From Byssovorax sp. (GTDB lineage: Bacteria > Myxococcota_A > Polyangia > Polyangiales > Polyangiaceae), in the NCBI GenBank assembly GCA_025362495.1, contig JANYGI010000005.1:1-64000 (forward strand): a stretch of DNA of 64,000 nt, in the 5' to 3' direction. Within the stretch, counting starts at the first letter, position 1, and every line of letters begins with the position of its first letter. The translations under genes were made by a program, and so were the position numbers. Shown here piece by piece: positions 52,790-62,902 of this stretch. The notes under the pieces are model-generated. The model saw nothing but the letters and a program-made list of their open reading frames with translations. It was not told where the DNA came from and searched no databases.

Positions 52790-53998
52790 ATGGCCAGGTC
52801 TGCAGTGCATCGCGCCTGGTCACGGAGCCGTCTGAACCCGCGCTTCGGCCTGCTCGTCGTATTCTCGAGCGCCGCGCTGATCGGTTGCCCGGCGAGCATC
52901 GTCGCGTCCTCGCAAGGCTCCACGGCCACGGCCGCGAGCTCCGGGAGCGGGGGTGGCGGCGGCATCGGTGGACCGGACTTGCCCGAGGTCCATGCCGTCT
53001 GCGAGGATCGTATCGATTACTGCGCCGGCGGTGAGTGCCCGTCCGAGCGCGCTGCGACCTTCGGTTACGACGACGGCGGGCGCCTCGTGAGCTACGACGA
53101 GATCACGCCCGCGGGGCAACGCCTCTTCGCGCTCACGCGCGAATACGACAGCGCCGGACGGCGCGTCCGCCAGGAAGAAGAAGATCACGAGTACGGGCCC
53201 CTCCACCGCAGCGTGACCTGGGACTACGACGACGGCAATCGCGTCAAGAGCACCACGGCCGCCAGCTTCGCCTCCCCGGGATCGACGCTCGAAACCCGCT
53301 TTGCGTATGACGACATGGGTCGCCCGGTGCGCTTCGAAACGTGGACCGATGGCGTCCTGACCGAGGTGACTCGCCTCCTCCGGAGCGAGGGTGAGCCGCT
53401 GATCCTGCAGCAAGTGCGCGACACCGGGCTCGATGGGACGACGGAGCTCATGGCACGCTGGACGCTGGCCGAGGGGCGCTGGTTGACGCGGTTCGAGCAG
53501 TTCCACGACGGCGTCGTCGTCGCGCGCGAAGACTACACCTATGCCGATCAGAGCAAAGGCCAGGTCAGCGGGCGCGACTTCGACTCCAACGCCGACGGCG
53601 TGGTCGACGAGACGGACGCCATCCTCAGGGACGCGAGCGGCCACGTGTACCACAGCAGCATCACCGTCGGTGGCGTCCTCGAACAGACCAGCGACTACCT
53701 CCATGACTCCGGAGGTAGGGTGTCGCAGCTCCGGTGGACGGCGAGCACCCCGGTGGGAGCGCCCCCCTTCGATGCGACGACCACCTTCACCTGGAGCAAT
53801 GGCCGCCTCGATCGCGTGGTGCGGGGCGATACCCTCACTCATGCGATCTGGGATAGCTGGACGTTCGTCCGTGGCTGCAGCGGGGATCCATCCAAAGACG
53901 TGATGATCGCGCCTGTTTACAGCTGGGAACAGGAGCTCAGGACAGTGCCCTTCGAGATCGACGCGAGCACGTGGTGGGGATTCCCGGAAGCCCTGTGA
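52790..53998 (+). CDS. Lipoprotein with YD/RHS-like strand repeats
   Basis: 402 residues from the ATG at 52790, 13 bases after the nuclease-family gene. Lipobox AALIGC (Cys near 33) and a Ser/Gly linker. Residues 80-350 are short beta repeats of the YD type (TFGYDDGGRLVSYDEIT, REYDSAGRRVRQEEED, WDYDDGNRVKSTT, FAYDDMGRPVRFETW), as in Rhs/teneurin shells but far fewer. A Cys pair brackets the start of the repeat domain (VCEDRIDYCAGGEC). It is probably a small surface or secreted protein of unknown role. Confidence 0.8.
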   Translation: MARSAVHRAWSRSRLNPRFGLLVVFSSAALIGCPASIVASSQGSTATAASSGSGGGGGIGGPDLPEVHAVCEDRIDYCAGGECPSERAATFGYDDGGRLVSYDEITPAGQRLFALTREYDSAGRRVRQEEEDHEYGPLHRSVTWDYDDGNRVKSTTAASFASPGSTLETRFAYDDMGRPVRFETWTDGVLTEVTRLLRSEGEPLILQQVRDTGLDGTTELMARWTLAEGRWLTRFEQFHDGVVVAREDYTYADQSKGQVSGRDFDSNADGVVDETDAILRDASGHVYHSSITVGGVLEQTSDYLHDSGGRVSQLRWTASTPVGAPPFDATTTFTWSNGRLDRVVRGDTLTHAIWDSWTFVRGCSGDPSKDVMIAPVYSWEQELRTVPFEIDASTWWGFPEAL

Positions 53999-54107
53999 GG
54001 CGCGACGCCTCCGACGCGGAGCCCCCTGACTCCCCGGATCGGATCGCTCGCTCGCGGCCCTCCCGATACCCGTTCACGCCCCGCGCTCAGCAGCCGTGCA
54101 TCTCCTT

Positions 54108-54474
54108 CTATCGCGCCACCGTCGCCTCGTCCATGGCCCCTGTCACTGGCAGTCCCTGGGAGATCTGGTTGGCGCTCGCCCATCCGCCGATGGTCGGTGA
54201 CTCGAGCTTCCAGGCATTCAGCTCGGCAGTGTCCAGCGCGGCCCGGGACCGTCGGGACCGCTTTGGTCGCGCGCTCCACGCATGTCGTCTTCGCGCTCCA
54301 GTCGTCGCCGGCGAGCGCGAGCGCGTGACGCGACCAGAACTTGCCGATACCCTCGATGATGTCTCTCCGGTAACCGACGAAGATGGCCGGATCGAGGAAC
54401 ATCGTCGCAGGAGGTTTGACGAAGGCAGGGATCATCCCCGGACCGATGATGGGCAGCGCGGGGACGTCGCTCAT
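54108..54474 (-). pseudogene. Small gene with apparent frameshift
   Basis: Starts at an ATG overlapping the upstream stop (ATGA) with MSDVPALPIIGPGMIPAFVK and FVGYRRDIIEGIGKFWSRHA, LAGDDWSAKTTCVERATKAV. After about residue 78 the coding look shifts one frame to LDTAELNAWKLESPTIGGWA, SANQISQGLPVTGAMDEATV and a TAG at 54108. The length of 367 nt is one more than a multiple of three. The second part ends like a peptidoglycan-binding domain (LPVTG-x-MDEATV). It could be a sequencing error, a true pseudogene or programmed frameshifting; the family is unknown. Confidence 0.5.
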
Positions 54475-54641
54475 GTGTTGTCCGGCGGTGAGCTCCAGAA
54501 CGCGTTGTCGAGGTTGAGATGAGCGCCCCGCACGGCCACCATCCGATCGAGGAACGAGCGCTTGAGCGTCTCGCGCAGGACCGGATCGAGATCTTTCAGC
54601 GGATCCGTATCCGATGGATCGAGGTTCCACGCCGGCTTCAT
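54471..54641 (-). CDS. Short protein upstream of a coupled small gene
   Basis: 56 codons from an ATG at 54641 (MKPAWNLDPSDTDPLKDLDP, then TLKRSFLDRMVAVRGAHLNL). The frame remains open further upstream but the composition becomes Pro/Arg-rich. Its stop overlaps the next ATG (ATGA), so the two form a translationally coupled pair. No family is recognised. The 480-bp stretch 54642-55122 upstream shows no gene, only GC-rich sequence with short GGTCGAC/GTCGACC motifs. Confidence 0.4.
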   Translation of the reverse strand: MKPAWNLDPSDTDPLKDLDPVLRETLKRSFLDRMVAVRGAHLNLDNAFWSSPPDNT

Positions 54642-55122
54642 GGGCAGCCGGATGGTCGTCGGATCGGGCGCGCGCGGCGTCCCCCCCGCCGTCGCGATGA
54701 GGCTTGACGCGGACCGGGGGAGTCGGGTTGGCGCCCGGCGGATGTGGACCGCGAGCAAGAGCCTGGTCACCGGTCTGCCGGCGGAGGTCTACCCCGGCTC
54801 GATGGCGTGTCCGGCGGCTGTCGCTCCGGGTCGACCCTCATTTTCGCCGGTAATACCGGGTCGTCGCTGGGGATAGACCACGCGACTGCGGGCGGCTGCC
54901 GGGCCTCGCATGGCGGTCGACCCACGAGTCCTGCCCTGGTGCCGGGTTACCGCTGGTCGCGCCTTCCGCGGGATGCCCGGTCACCGGGCTCTTCTCGGGG
55001 TTGACGTCCGACGACAGCCCCCGTTCCAGGCCGCTGATGGCGGTCCACCCCCAGCGCCCACCCGGTCGAGGAGAGTACGCTGAGGGTCGACCTGCGCGGC
55101 ATGGCAGACGACGGGCGTGAGG

Positions 55123-55989
55123 TCAGGGCGCCTTGCCGCCGGCCTCGCCGGCACCCGGTGCAGCGGGCGCCTCGGGAGCGGCAGGCGCGCCGGGATCGGC
55201 TGCGCCCGTTTCCGGGTTCACGTCAGCCACGGAGCGACGTCCCTTGAGGGCCACGCCGATTGCGTCGTTCTGATCGAGGATGGGCCCGAGCAGATCACTG
55301 CGCGCCGCGACGTCGTCTGCCGAGCTGCTGTGGTGTTTGCCGATGATCATGGCGACCGCCTCGAGCAGGAGATCTTGCCCTTTGAGCTTCGCGGCGCGCA
55401 CATCGGCGAAGGCCAACACTCCGGCTGGCTGAGCGAGCTGCGAGGCGCGGTAGACGACGGCGAGATCGGCGAGCCGCTTGACGAGGCGGCCGAGGCCGAG
55501 GTCTTTCACCACGGCGGAGAGGTCTTTGCTCTGCAGGAGTCCAACGATGATGTCGACGGCGGCGAGCTCTTCGACGAAGCCGAGCTTGGTGACCTCCGCG
55601 ACGCCGGCCGGGTAGATCTCCTTGAGAAACGCCGCGACCGTGGCGTGGATCGGATCGTCGGGCGCCGCGCCGGCTGTCTGGCTCACGGCATGATCACGAA
55701 TCGCGGTGAGCGTGCGGTCGACGAGGGGATCGACATCGGCCGCGTTCGGCGGGGCGCCGGCCGCGGGCGGCGCCGGAGCGGCCTTGCCCCTGGACTCGGC
55801 CACCATGCCCTCCCAGCGGCGCTCCAGAGAGAGGCACTCGCGATCGTGGGAGATGGCGCCGGAACAGTGTTTGGCCAGCTCCGGGAAGTCGCGAGTCTTG
55901 GCGCGACCGGCGACCTGGGCGAGGGCGAACTGGCGGCGGCCGGTGGGGAAGACGTAGAGGTTGATGAGCGCGGAGAGGGAGCTGTCCAT
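55123..55989 (-). CDS. Hypothetical helical protein
   Basis: 288 residues. AGGA six bases before the ATG supports the start. The N-terminal 65 residues (FPTGRRQFALAQVAGRAKTR, HDRECLSLERRWEGMVAES) are followed by a Pro/Ala linker and a predicted all-helical body (90-240, ATVAAFLKEIYPAGVAEVTK, LGRLVKRLADLAVVYRASQL), then an Ala/Pro/Gly tail. No signal or membrane segment, no family recognised. Confidence 0.72.
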   Translation of the reverse strand: MDSSLSALINLYVFPTGRRQFALAQVAGRAKTRDFPELAKHCSGAISHDRECLSLERRWEGMVAESRGKAAPAPPAAGAPPNAADVDPLVDRTLTAIRDHAVSQTAGAAPDDPIHATVAAFLKEIYPAGVAEVTKLGFVEELAAVDIIVGLLQSKDLSAVVKDLGLGRLVKRLADLAVVYRASQLAQPAGVLAFADVRAAKLKGQDLLLEAVAMIIGKHHSSSADDVAARSDLLGPILDQNDAIGVALKGRRSVADVNPETGAADPGAPAAPEAPAAPGAGEAGGKAP

Positions 55990-56223
55990 GGTGGTCCTGT
56001 TGCGGGCGATGGAGGAGCGGGAAGTAAGTAAGGCGATACGACGGATAGCAGGTCACCGAGGATCTCGGGAAGCGCAACCGGCGAGCGGCATACGATTCGC
56101 CCGCGCCCGCCACCTGGGCTCGACAGGGGTCGCTCGAGACGTCGACGGGTCGCGAGACACTGAGACTCGTGCGTCTCCGAGATGCGGCGACGAGAGCGCA
56201 CCCGCTCCGTTGACCCGAGTGGC

Positions 56224-57846
56224 TCAGCCCTGCGCGTAGGTGCGAGGCTCAGCGCGGAGGTCCACGTTACCGGCGCGTCGCTGTACCCACAAGGTCTCTG
56301 CCTCCTGGATGGCGACGCGGCGACGCTCGAAGAATTCTTCCAGCTCGCCGCGGATGAGGGCGTCGTGGGCCTCGATGGTGACGAGGTGGCTGCGAAGGAT
56401 GGTGTCAGGACAGGATGCCTGAAAAAGAGCAGATCGAAGGGCGGGCAATGCTTCAGGCGGACATACCATACGGTTCGCGGGCGAGCGGAGCGCGGCGCCA
56501 CCGCGATTCTCCCTGGCCAGTTGCCTCAGTGAAGAGGTGACAATGGCCCCTCCTCCGTCCGCGATGAACATCCCGATGCCGTCCGTACCTCGCGCAACCA
56601 GCGCATATGGATCATGAACAGAGTTGTCATGTCCATCCCTGGGTGCCTGGTCCGCCAGCACCAGCGCCGTGCCCCGGCTCCGCGCCCACGCCATCGAAAA
56701 GCGCCAGCATTCCTTCGCTGGATGGCGTTTCTCGTCCCTCGCACGGGGCGGATCGGAGTGCGGCAGGCCGAGTCGATGAGCGAGCGCACGCCACTCGGCC
56801 TGGATCATGTGGGTCGGCGCTGCACCAAAGCGCTCATCGATACAGACCTCAGCCACCCAACCAGCCAATTTGTCTTGTTGATCGAGCGTCAGATCGCCCC
56901 CCGCCAGATCGAGCGCGCGGGCGACGAACACCAGGATCTGGGTATACGGCAGAGACCCCGGCCCAGCGATGCCCAGCAGGCCACCTTCGCGGCGAAGGCG
57001 CTCAAGAGCGACGACGAGGGGGAACACCTGTTGAAGGCCCTCTCCCGCATCCGGGAACGGGACGTCGTACCCGGCGGCGCCGAGAGGCCGCAACACCAGT
57101 CGTTGCATCTCGGCGCCCAGGGCCTCTGGCTCTACATCCTTGCGGGAGTGCGCGCGGAACCATTCGGAGACGGTCCTGCGCAGACCGACGTCCGCGAGCA
57201 CGAGAGCAGAGGCCTCTTCGCCGTCTCCGAACAGATTCCCGCGGGCCCCACGAGCTATTCCTTCACGCGTGGGCCCCTGGCGCATTGCACCGAGCCAGGC
57301 CACCCCGTCGAGTGCGTTGCTCAGCCCATCGCGGTGACGATCGATCAACGTGCTTGCACCAGCCCGGGGAACGAGCCCGTCGAACACGAGGCGGACAGGC
57401 CCTTCTGGCCCGCTGTAGTCCGCATCTTTCGGGTTTCGCCCGGCGCGCTCGATGATATCGAATTCGGTCTTCTGGCCGCCCACCTCGATCTCGAGGCGCT
57501 GGATCACGGCCATGGCCCGCAGGTCGAGCCACCGGAACGTCCATGTCCAGGTTGCTCCGTCCGCGAGGCCTAGACCGAGGACCAGATCAGGATCCGAATC
57601 GGTGGGGAGTGGACCGCGCCATTGTACTTCCCTGAAACCCGCTCTGCGCAGGACCGGCGCATCCAGGTTGAGTCCAGGCCGGCCGCTCGTTCGGCTCCCT
57701 GCGAGCAGCGGAAGAATACGAACCAGCGCGCTCTTCCCGGCGTTGTTCTCACCGTACAAGAGGTTCAGGCGCGCGAGAGATAATTTCTGAGGATCGCGGA
57801 ATCCACGGTAGCGAACGAGCTGAATGGATTGAACCTGCGGTGCCAC
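56224..57846 (-). CDS. AAA-family ATPase with atypical Walker B region
   Basis: 540 residues from a GTG. The N-terminus is of the RecF/SMC-OLD type: QLVRYRGFRDPQKLSLARLN followed by Walker A YGENNAGKSALVRI (near 30). The mid region FPDAGEGLQQVFPLVVALER corresponds to the signature region of such ATPases. The following Walker B/His segment, usually hydrophobic-EEPE-x-HLHP, reads LLGIAGPGSLPYTQILVFVA with no acidic residues. The C-terminal 150 residues are unassigned. It may be inactive for ATP hydrolysis or use different residues. No partner nuclease gene sits beside it. Confidence 0.7.
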   Translation of the reverse strand: MAPQVQSIQLVRYRGFRDPQKLSLARLNLLYGENNAGKSALVRILPLLAGSRTSGRPGLNLDAPVLRRAGFREVQWRGPLPTDSDPDLVLGLGLADGATWTWTFRWLDLRAMAVIQRLEIEVGGQKTEFDIIERAGRNPKDADYSGPEGPVRLVFDGLVPRAGASTLIDRHRDGLSNALDGVAWLGAMRQGPTREGIARGARGNLFGDGEEASALVLADVGLRRTVSEWFRAHSRKDVEPEALGAEMQRLVLRPLGAAGYDVPFPDAGEGLQQVFPLVVALERLRREGGLLGIAGPGSLPYTQILVFVARALDLAGGDLTLDQQDKLAGWVAEVCIDERFGAAPTHMIQAEWRALAHRLGLPHSDPPRARDEKRHPAKECWRFSMAWARSRGTALVLADQAPRDGHDNSVHDPYALVARGTDGIGMFIADGGGAIVTSSLRQLARENRGGAALRSPANRMVCPPEALPALRSALFQASCPDTILRSHLVTIEAHDALIRGELEEFFERRRVAIQEAETLWVQRRAGNVDLRAEPRTYAQG

Positions 57847-57978
57847 GCTTTCTGGATAACACGGCGGCCGGTGAGATGCTAGCTCGGCCCTTCTCCGTAT
57901 CGCGGAGCCGACGTCAGCCTGCTACAACCTCGGGCGACTCCATTCTCTCCAGCCTTCGGCGTCAGGCGTGCAATGTTC

Positions 57979-58002
57979 AGAGCACGTGCTGATACGTGCT
58001 CT
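57979..58002. promoter_or_regulatory. Perfect inverted repeat upstream of the AAA gene
   Basis: AGAGCACGT (57979-57987), 6-nt spacer, ACGTGCTCT (57994-58002). It lies 132 bp upstream of the ATPase start. It looks like a dimeric regulator site, or it could form a hairpin in the RNA. Confidence 0.5.
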
Positions 58003-58021
58003 CCCGACTCTGCAACATGGA

Positions 58022-58052
58022 GATCGTGAAAGAGCGGCGAGCGCTCACGATC
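58022..58052 (-). terminator. Hairpin after the gene at 58082-59080
   Basis: GATCGTGA (58022-58029) pairs perfectly with TCACGATC (58045-58052) around a 15-nt loop that itself can form a short AGCG/CGCT stem. It lies 30 bp after the upstream gene's stop. It has no U-run, so termination strength is uncertain. Confidence 0.45.
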
Positions 58053-58081
58053 CATCTGCGCCAGATCCTCTGGAAGAGGGC

Positions 58082-59080
58082 CTATTGCTCGCGGCTGAGA
58101 ACGCGCCGCAATAGCTCCAGCGGGTGGAAGCCAAGAACGCTCTTCACGTCGCGCTCACCCGAGGTCAGATCGCGGAAGGCCTGGATTGACGGCCCGACGA
58201 TGCCAATCGGATCGACGCGCTCGGCGATGGACTTCAGAGCCGATAACGCCGCCCAGCCGGCGTCGATGCCGAGCGGAATGGCCAGTGCAGCGGGAACGGG
58301 GGACAGGATAACGTCTCTCACGGCGACGGCGCGGGCCCAGGCTCCGGGGTTCGGATCGACCTCGAGCTTGCGAATCGTGGAGACCTCGGCAAAGCACCCG
58401 AGCGCCGGAGGCCCCGCGCGGTGCTCGATGGCGCGCGCGAGATGGCGGTAATCACGGCGCCAGTCGCCCGCGAGCAAACCCATGTCGCCGCGGACCTCGT
58501 CGGGGCCGAGGATCAGATCGAAGCCGCCGGGGCCGCGGTGCAGAGCGATGCTCGTCCAGAGCTCGCCGTCCTCGAACAGGCCCACGATCAGCGTCTTGCC
58601 GACGGCGCACACCGAGTCGAGGCTGCTGTTGACCATGCCCGGCGATGGGATGGGGACGCCGCGGAGGCGCGCGGGCCAGAGATCGATATGCCCATTGATC
58701 GTCTCCTCGCGCACGCAGAGGGCGAGGTTCACCACCTGGGTCGTGATGTCGTCGCCGCGGCGGCTGCGGGCGCCGAAGCTTTCCATGATCTGCTCGAGCG
58801 TGCCCGCTTCGAGCGCGAGGCCCCAGCTCGCGTGGTGGCGACGGGCGAGCTCCTCGGCGGGGATTGGCCAGGCGGCGACGGCGTCGTCGAGGCGGAGGCG
58901 ACCGACCTCGGTGTGGACGAGCTTGATCAGCCGCCCGCCGCGGTGAACGGCGACGACACCGCCGCGCGCGCGATCGGGTGAGCGCTGCTCGCCCGAGGCG
59001 CGGCGCGGGACGAAGAGCGAGAGGACGCGCGTCCAGTCGGTGGTGGTGAAGCCTTCGAAGCGGACGTCGGCAGAGAGCAC
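58082..59080 (-). CDS. Hypothetical protein
   Basis: 332 residues from a GTG that lies 6 nt after a TAGGCT box. Segments: FTTTDWTRVLSLFVPRRA, GGRLIKLVHTEVGRLRLDDA, ELARRHHASWGLALEAGTLE, GELWTSIALHRGPGGFDLIL, WRRDYRHLARAIEHRAG, PVPAALAIPLGIDAG (possibly membrane-associated). It appears globular and cytoplasmic. No family is recognised. It lies beside the kinase/PEGA cluster on the same strand, 27 bases after the PEGA gene. Confidence 0.75.
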   Translation of the reverse strand: MLSADVRFEGFTTTDWTRVLSLFVPRRASGEQRSPDRARGGVVAVHRGGRLIKLVHTEVGRLRLDDAVAAWPIPAEELARRHHASWGLALEAGTLEQIMESFGARSRRGDDITTQVVNLALCVREETINGHIDLWPARLRGVPIPSPGMVNSSLDSVCAVGKTLIVGLFEDGELWTSIALHRGPGGFDLILGPDEVRGDMGLLAGDWRRDYRHLARAIEHRAGPPALGCFAEVSTIRKLEVDPNPGAWARAVAVRDVILSPVPAALAIPLGIDAGWAALSALKSIAERVDPIGIVGPSIQAFRDLTSGERDVKSVLGFHPLELLRRVLSREQ

Positions 59081-59086
59081 GGCGGG

Positions 59087-59092
59087 AGCCTA
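59087..59092 (-). promoter_or_regulatory. Putative -10 box, leaderless start
   Basis: TAGGCT on the minus strand, preceded by C, 6 nt before the GTG at 59080. It lies in the 26-bp gap after the PEGA gene, so this gene may have its own promoter inside the cluster. Confidence 0.4.
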
Positions 59093-59106
59093 GAACGACA
59101 ACGGCG

Positions 59107-60069
59107 CTAGAACCACCCGCGGATTGCAGCTCCGCTCGAAAGCGGCACGAGGGCCACTCCCGCCGGGGGCGGCGAGGCAGGGTTCGCGCTCGAACGTGGC
59201 GTGAGCACGAGGCCGACGACGCCGAGCCCAACGAAGGCGATCCCGGCGCCGAAGCCGACGTTGCTGATGTTGGCCATCGTCAACGATCGATCGAGATCGG
59301 GCTGCGCGCCGGCCGGGCAGGCGCCGCTCGCCGCGCAGATTTTCTTCGCGGAGGAGACAGCGCCGAGCGACAGGAGCCCGGTGATCGTACCGACGACGAG
59401 GCCCGCGCCGCCGAGGCCGAAGCTTGCGTAGACGAGCGCCGATCGCCCGCTGGATCCCGGGGGATCGACGCGCGGCGCGAGTGTGAGGGTGAGCGTCGAG
59501 GTCTGCCCTTCGGCCAGCGTCGTCGTGCCCGAGGCCGGCGCGAAGCCGCGCGCCGAGGCGCGGATCACGCGCTCGCCCGGGTTGACCTTCAGCGCGTCGT
59601 GGACCTCCTCGGCGGGCACCTTCGCGCCGTCGATCGTGATCTCGATCGCCGCGCCGGGCGGAGCGCCGACGGCCGCGATCCGCAGCGTGGGGATGCGCGG
59701 GAGGAGCGACTCGATCAGCACCTCGGCGTCGCGACGGGCATGCGTGAACGCCTCGGGCTCGGTCGCCTTGCGCGGGAAGCGCGTGACGTTGGTCGCGACC
59801 CGCCAGGCCTCGACGAGCTGGCCGAGCAGCACGTGCGTGCGCGCCACGTCGATGCCCGTCGTCGGCACGCCCATGATGGCGTCGGCCTTCCGGTAAGCCT
59901 CGAGCGCGCCGCGGTAGTCCTTGATTTCAGCCTTGCGATCGCCGTCGTCCATGAGGTGGCGGGCGACGGCGCGATCGGCCGGATCGGGCGCCGCGAGCGC
60001 GGGGCAAGGCGCGAGCAGGGCCGTCAGCGCGAGCAGCGCAGCGAGGGGAGGGAGGCGATCAGAAGCCAC
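59107..60069 (-). CDS. PEGA-domain secreted/membrane protein of the kinase cluster
   Basis: 320 residues from a GTG that overlaps the kinase stop by 11 bp. Signal peptide (LAALLALTALLAPCPALAA), then a TPR-like helical part (30-100, GDRKAEIKDYRGALEAYRKA). A PEGA-type beta domain follows (about 110-195, PPGAAIEITIDGAKVPAEEV, GERVIRASARGFAP). Two transmembrane segments (about 210-235 and 270-290) come next. Kinase-PEGA gene pairs are frequent in Myxococcota; the protein may be a target or sensor partner of the kinase at 60059. Confidence 0.82.
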   Translation of the reverse strand: MASDRLPPLAALLALTALLAPCPALAAPDPADRAVARHLMDDGDRKAEIKDYRGALEAYRKADAIMGVPTTGIDVARTHVLLGQLVEAWRVATNVTRFPRKATEPEAFTHARRDAEVLIESLLPRIPTLRIAAVGAPPGAAIEITIDGAKVPAEEVHDALKVNPGERVIRASARGFAPASGTTTLAEGQTSTLTLTLAPRVDPPGSSGRSALVYASFGLGGAGLVVGTITGLLSLGAVSSAKKICAASGACPAGAQPDLDRSLTMANISNVGFGAGIAFVGLGVVGLVLTPRSSANPASPPPAGVALVPLSSGAAIRGWF

Positions 60070-61387
60070 GATCTTTGGGGTGAGCTGGCGCGCCCGGGGC
60101 TTTGATCGCCGGGGGACGCGCGGTGGACGGGGAGGCCGGCAGAGCGACCTTCGAGGCGAGCGCCGAGGATACCGGGGGAACGGCGCGAGCCTCGACGGAA
60201 TCGGCGACGGTCGGCGGCGGCGCCGGCCAGATCACCGGCGATGGCGCCTCTGACGCGGAATTCAGGGTCGAGATCGTGGCCACGGGCCCCGGCGCGATCA
60301 CCGGATCGGCCGCGCGTGATCGCGTCACCAGCAAGGTGATCGCGACCGAGGCGAGCACCAGGGCGATGCCCGAGGCGATGACCGCCGAGATCTGCATGGC
60401 GCGCGACGACGCCGGCTCGATGCGCGACGGCGCTCCGGGCGCGCTGATCGCCGAGGGCGCCGCGGTCAGCGCATCGCTCGCTCCGAGCGAGGCGCCGGGC
60501 ACGTACGTCGGGAAGCTCGGCAGCTCGGTCGCGCCCGCGTTCGAGTCCGCCACCGCGAGGGTGAGGCCCTGCACGAAATCTTTGAGCGAGCCGAAGCGCG
60601 CCGCCGGGTTGCGATCGAGCGCTCGCGAAAACCAGGCGTCGAGCGCGGGCGGCACCTCGGAACGAAGCGCGCTCGCCGGGCGAAATTTCCCCTCGTGCAC
60701 CTTGAGCGCGAGGGCGCCGAGCGTGTCGCCGTGAAAGGGGAGCTGCCCCGTCGTGGCGCGGTACGCGACGACCGCGAGCGACCAGAGATCGCACTGAAAA
60801 TCGACGTGCTTGGCGCTGAGGAGCTGCTCCGGGCTCATGTAGAAAGGAGTGCCGACGGTGCTCCCCGTGGACGTCATGGTGCTGCTCGATTCGAGGAGCT
60901 TGGCCACGCCGAAGTCGAGCACCTTCACGAAGAGCTCGCCGTCGTCGTCGTGCACGAAGATGTTGTCGGGCTTGATGTCGCGGTGGAGCACGCCCGCCTG
61001 GTGTGCCTTCGAGAGCGCCTTGCCGACCTGGAGCACGACGACGGCGATCTCGGCGAACGGGAGCGGCCCGCGTCGCTTGAGCCGGCGCGCGAGATCTTCC
61101 CCGGCGAGCAGCTCCATCACGATGAAGGGCAGCCCCTCGGGCAGCACGCCGTGGTCGAGGATCTGGACGACGTGCGGGCTCTTGATCTGCGCCGCCGTCG
61201 TGGCCTCGCGGGTGAAGCGCGTGACGAGATCTTCGCTCTCCAGGTAGTGCGGCGACATGAACTTCACCGCGACCTCGGTGCCGAGCGAGAGGTGCTCGGC
61301 GCACCACACCTGGCCCATGCCGCCACGACGAAGGAGCCGCACGAGCCGGACGTTGGCCGTCACCCTTCGGCCCGGCTCGAGGCTCAT
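60059..61387 (-). CDS. Ser/Thr protein kinase, membrane-anchored
   Basis: 442 residues. Complete kinase domain (about 10-270): RRGGMGQVW, VAVKFMSPHY, LHRDIKPDNIF, LDFGVAKL, YMSPEQLL. A linker with Thr/Ser/Pro leads to one transmembrane helix (near 335-358, ISAVIASGIALVLASVAITL) and a short Pro/Ala-rich extracytoplasmic tail. PknB-type topology without a recognisable sensor domain. It overlaps the PEGA gene by 11 bp. Confidence 0.92.
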   Translation of the reverse strand: MSLEPGRRVTANVRLVRLLRRGGMGQVWCAEHLSLGTEVAVKFMSPHYLESEDLVTRFTREATTAAQIKSPHVVQILDHGVLPEGLPFIVMELLAGEDLARRLKRRGPLPFAEIAVVVLQVGKALSKAHQAGVLHRDIKPDNIFVHDDDGELFVKVLDFGVAKLLESSSTMTSTGSTVGTPFYMSPEQLLSAKHVDFQCDLWSLAVVAYRATTGQLPFHGDTLGALALKVHEGKFRPASALRSEVPPALDAWFSRALDRNPAARFGSLKDFVQGLTLAVADSNAGATELPSFPTYVPGASLGASDALTAAPSAISAPGAPSRIEPASSRAMQISAVIASGIALVLASVAITLLVTRSRAADPVIAPGPVATISTLNSASEAPSPVIWPAPPPTVADSVEARAVPPVSSALASKVALPASPSTARPPAIKAPGAPAHPKDRGF

Positions 61388-61440
61388 GATTCACCGATAA
61401 CACACCCGAAATCAGGGAGGGTGCCGCCGGAGAGCATCGT

Positions 61441-62838
<1,398 letters not shown>

Positions 62839-62902
62839 GAGGTCATCTCCGATCGCTTCAACGGTGCGGTGGCGGGGATCTTGAGGACGATGCTCGCCGA
62901 GC

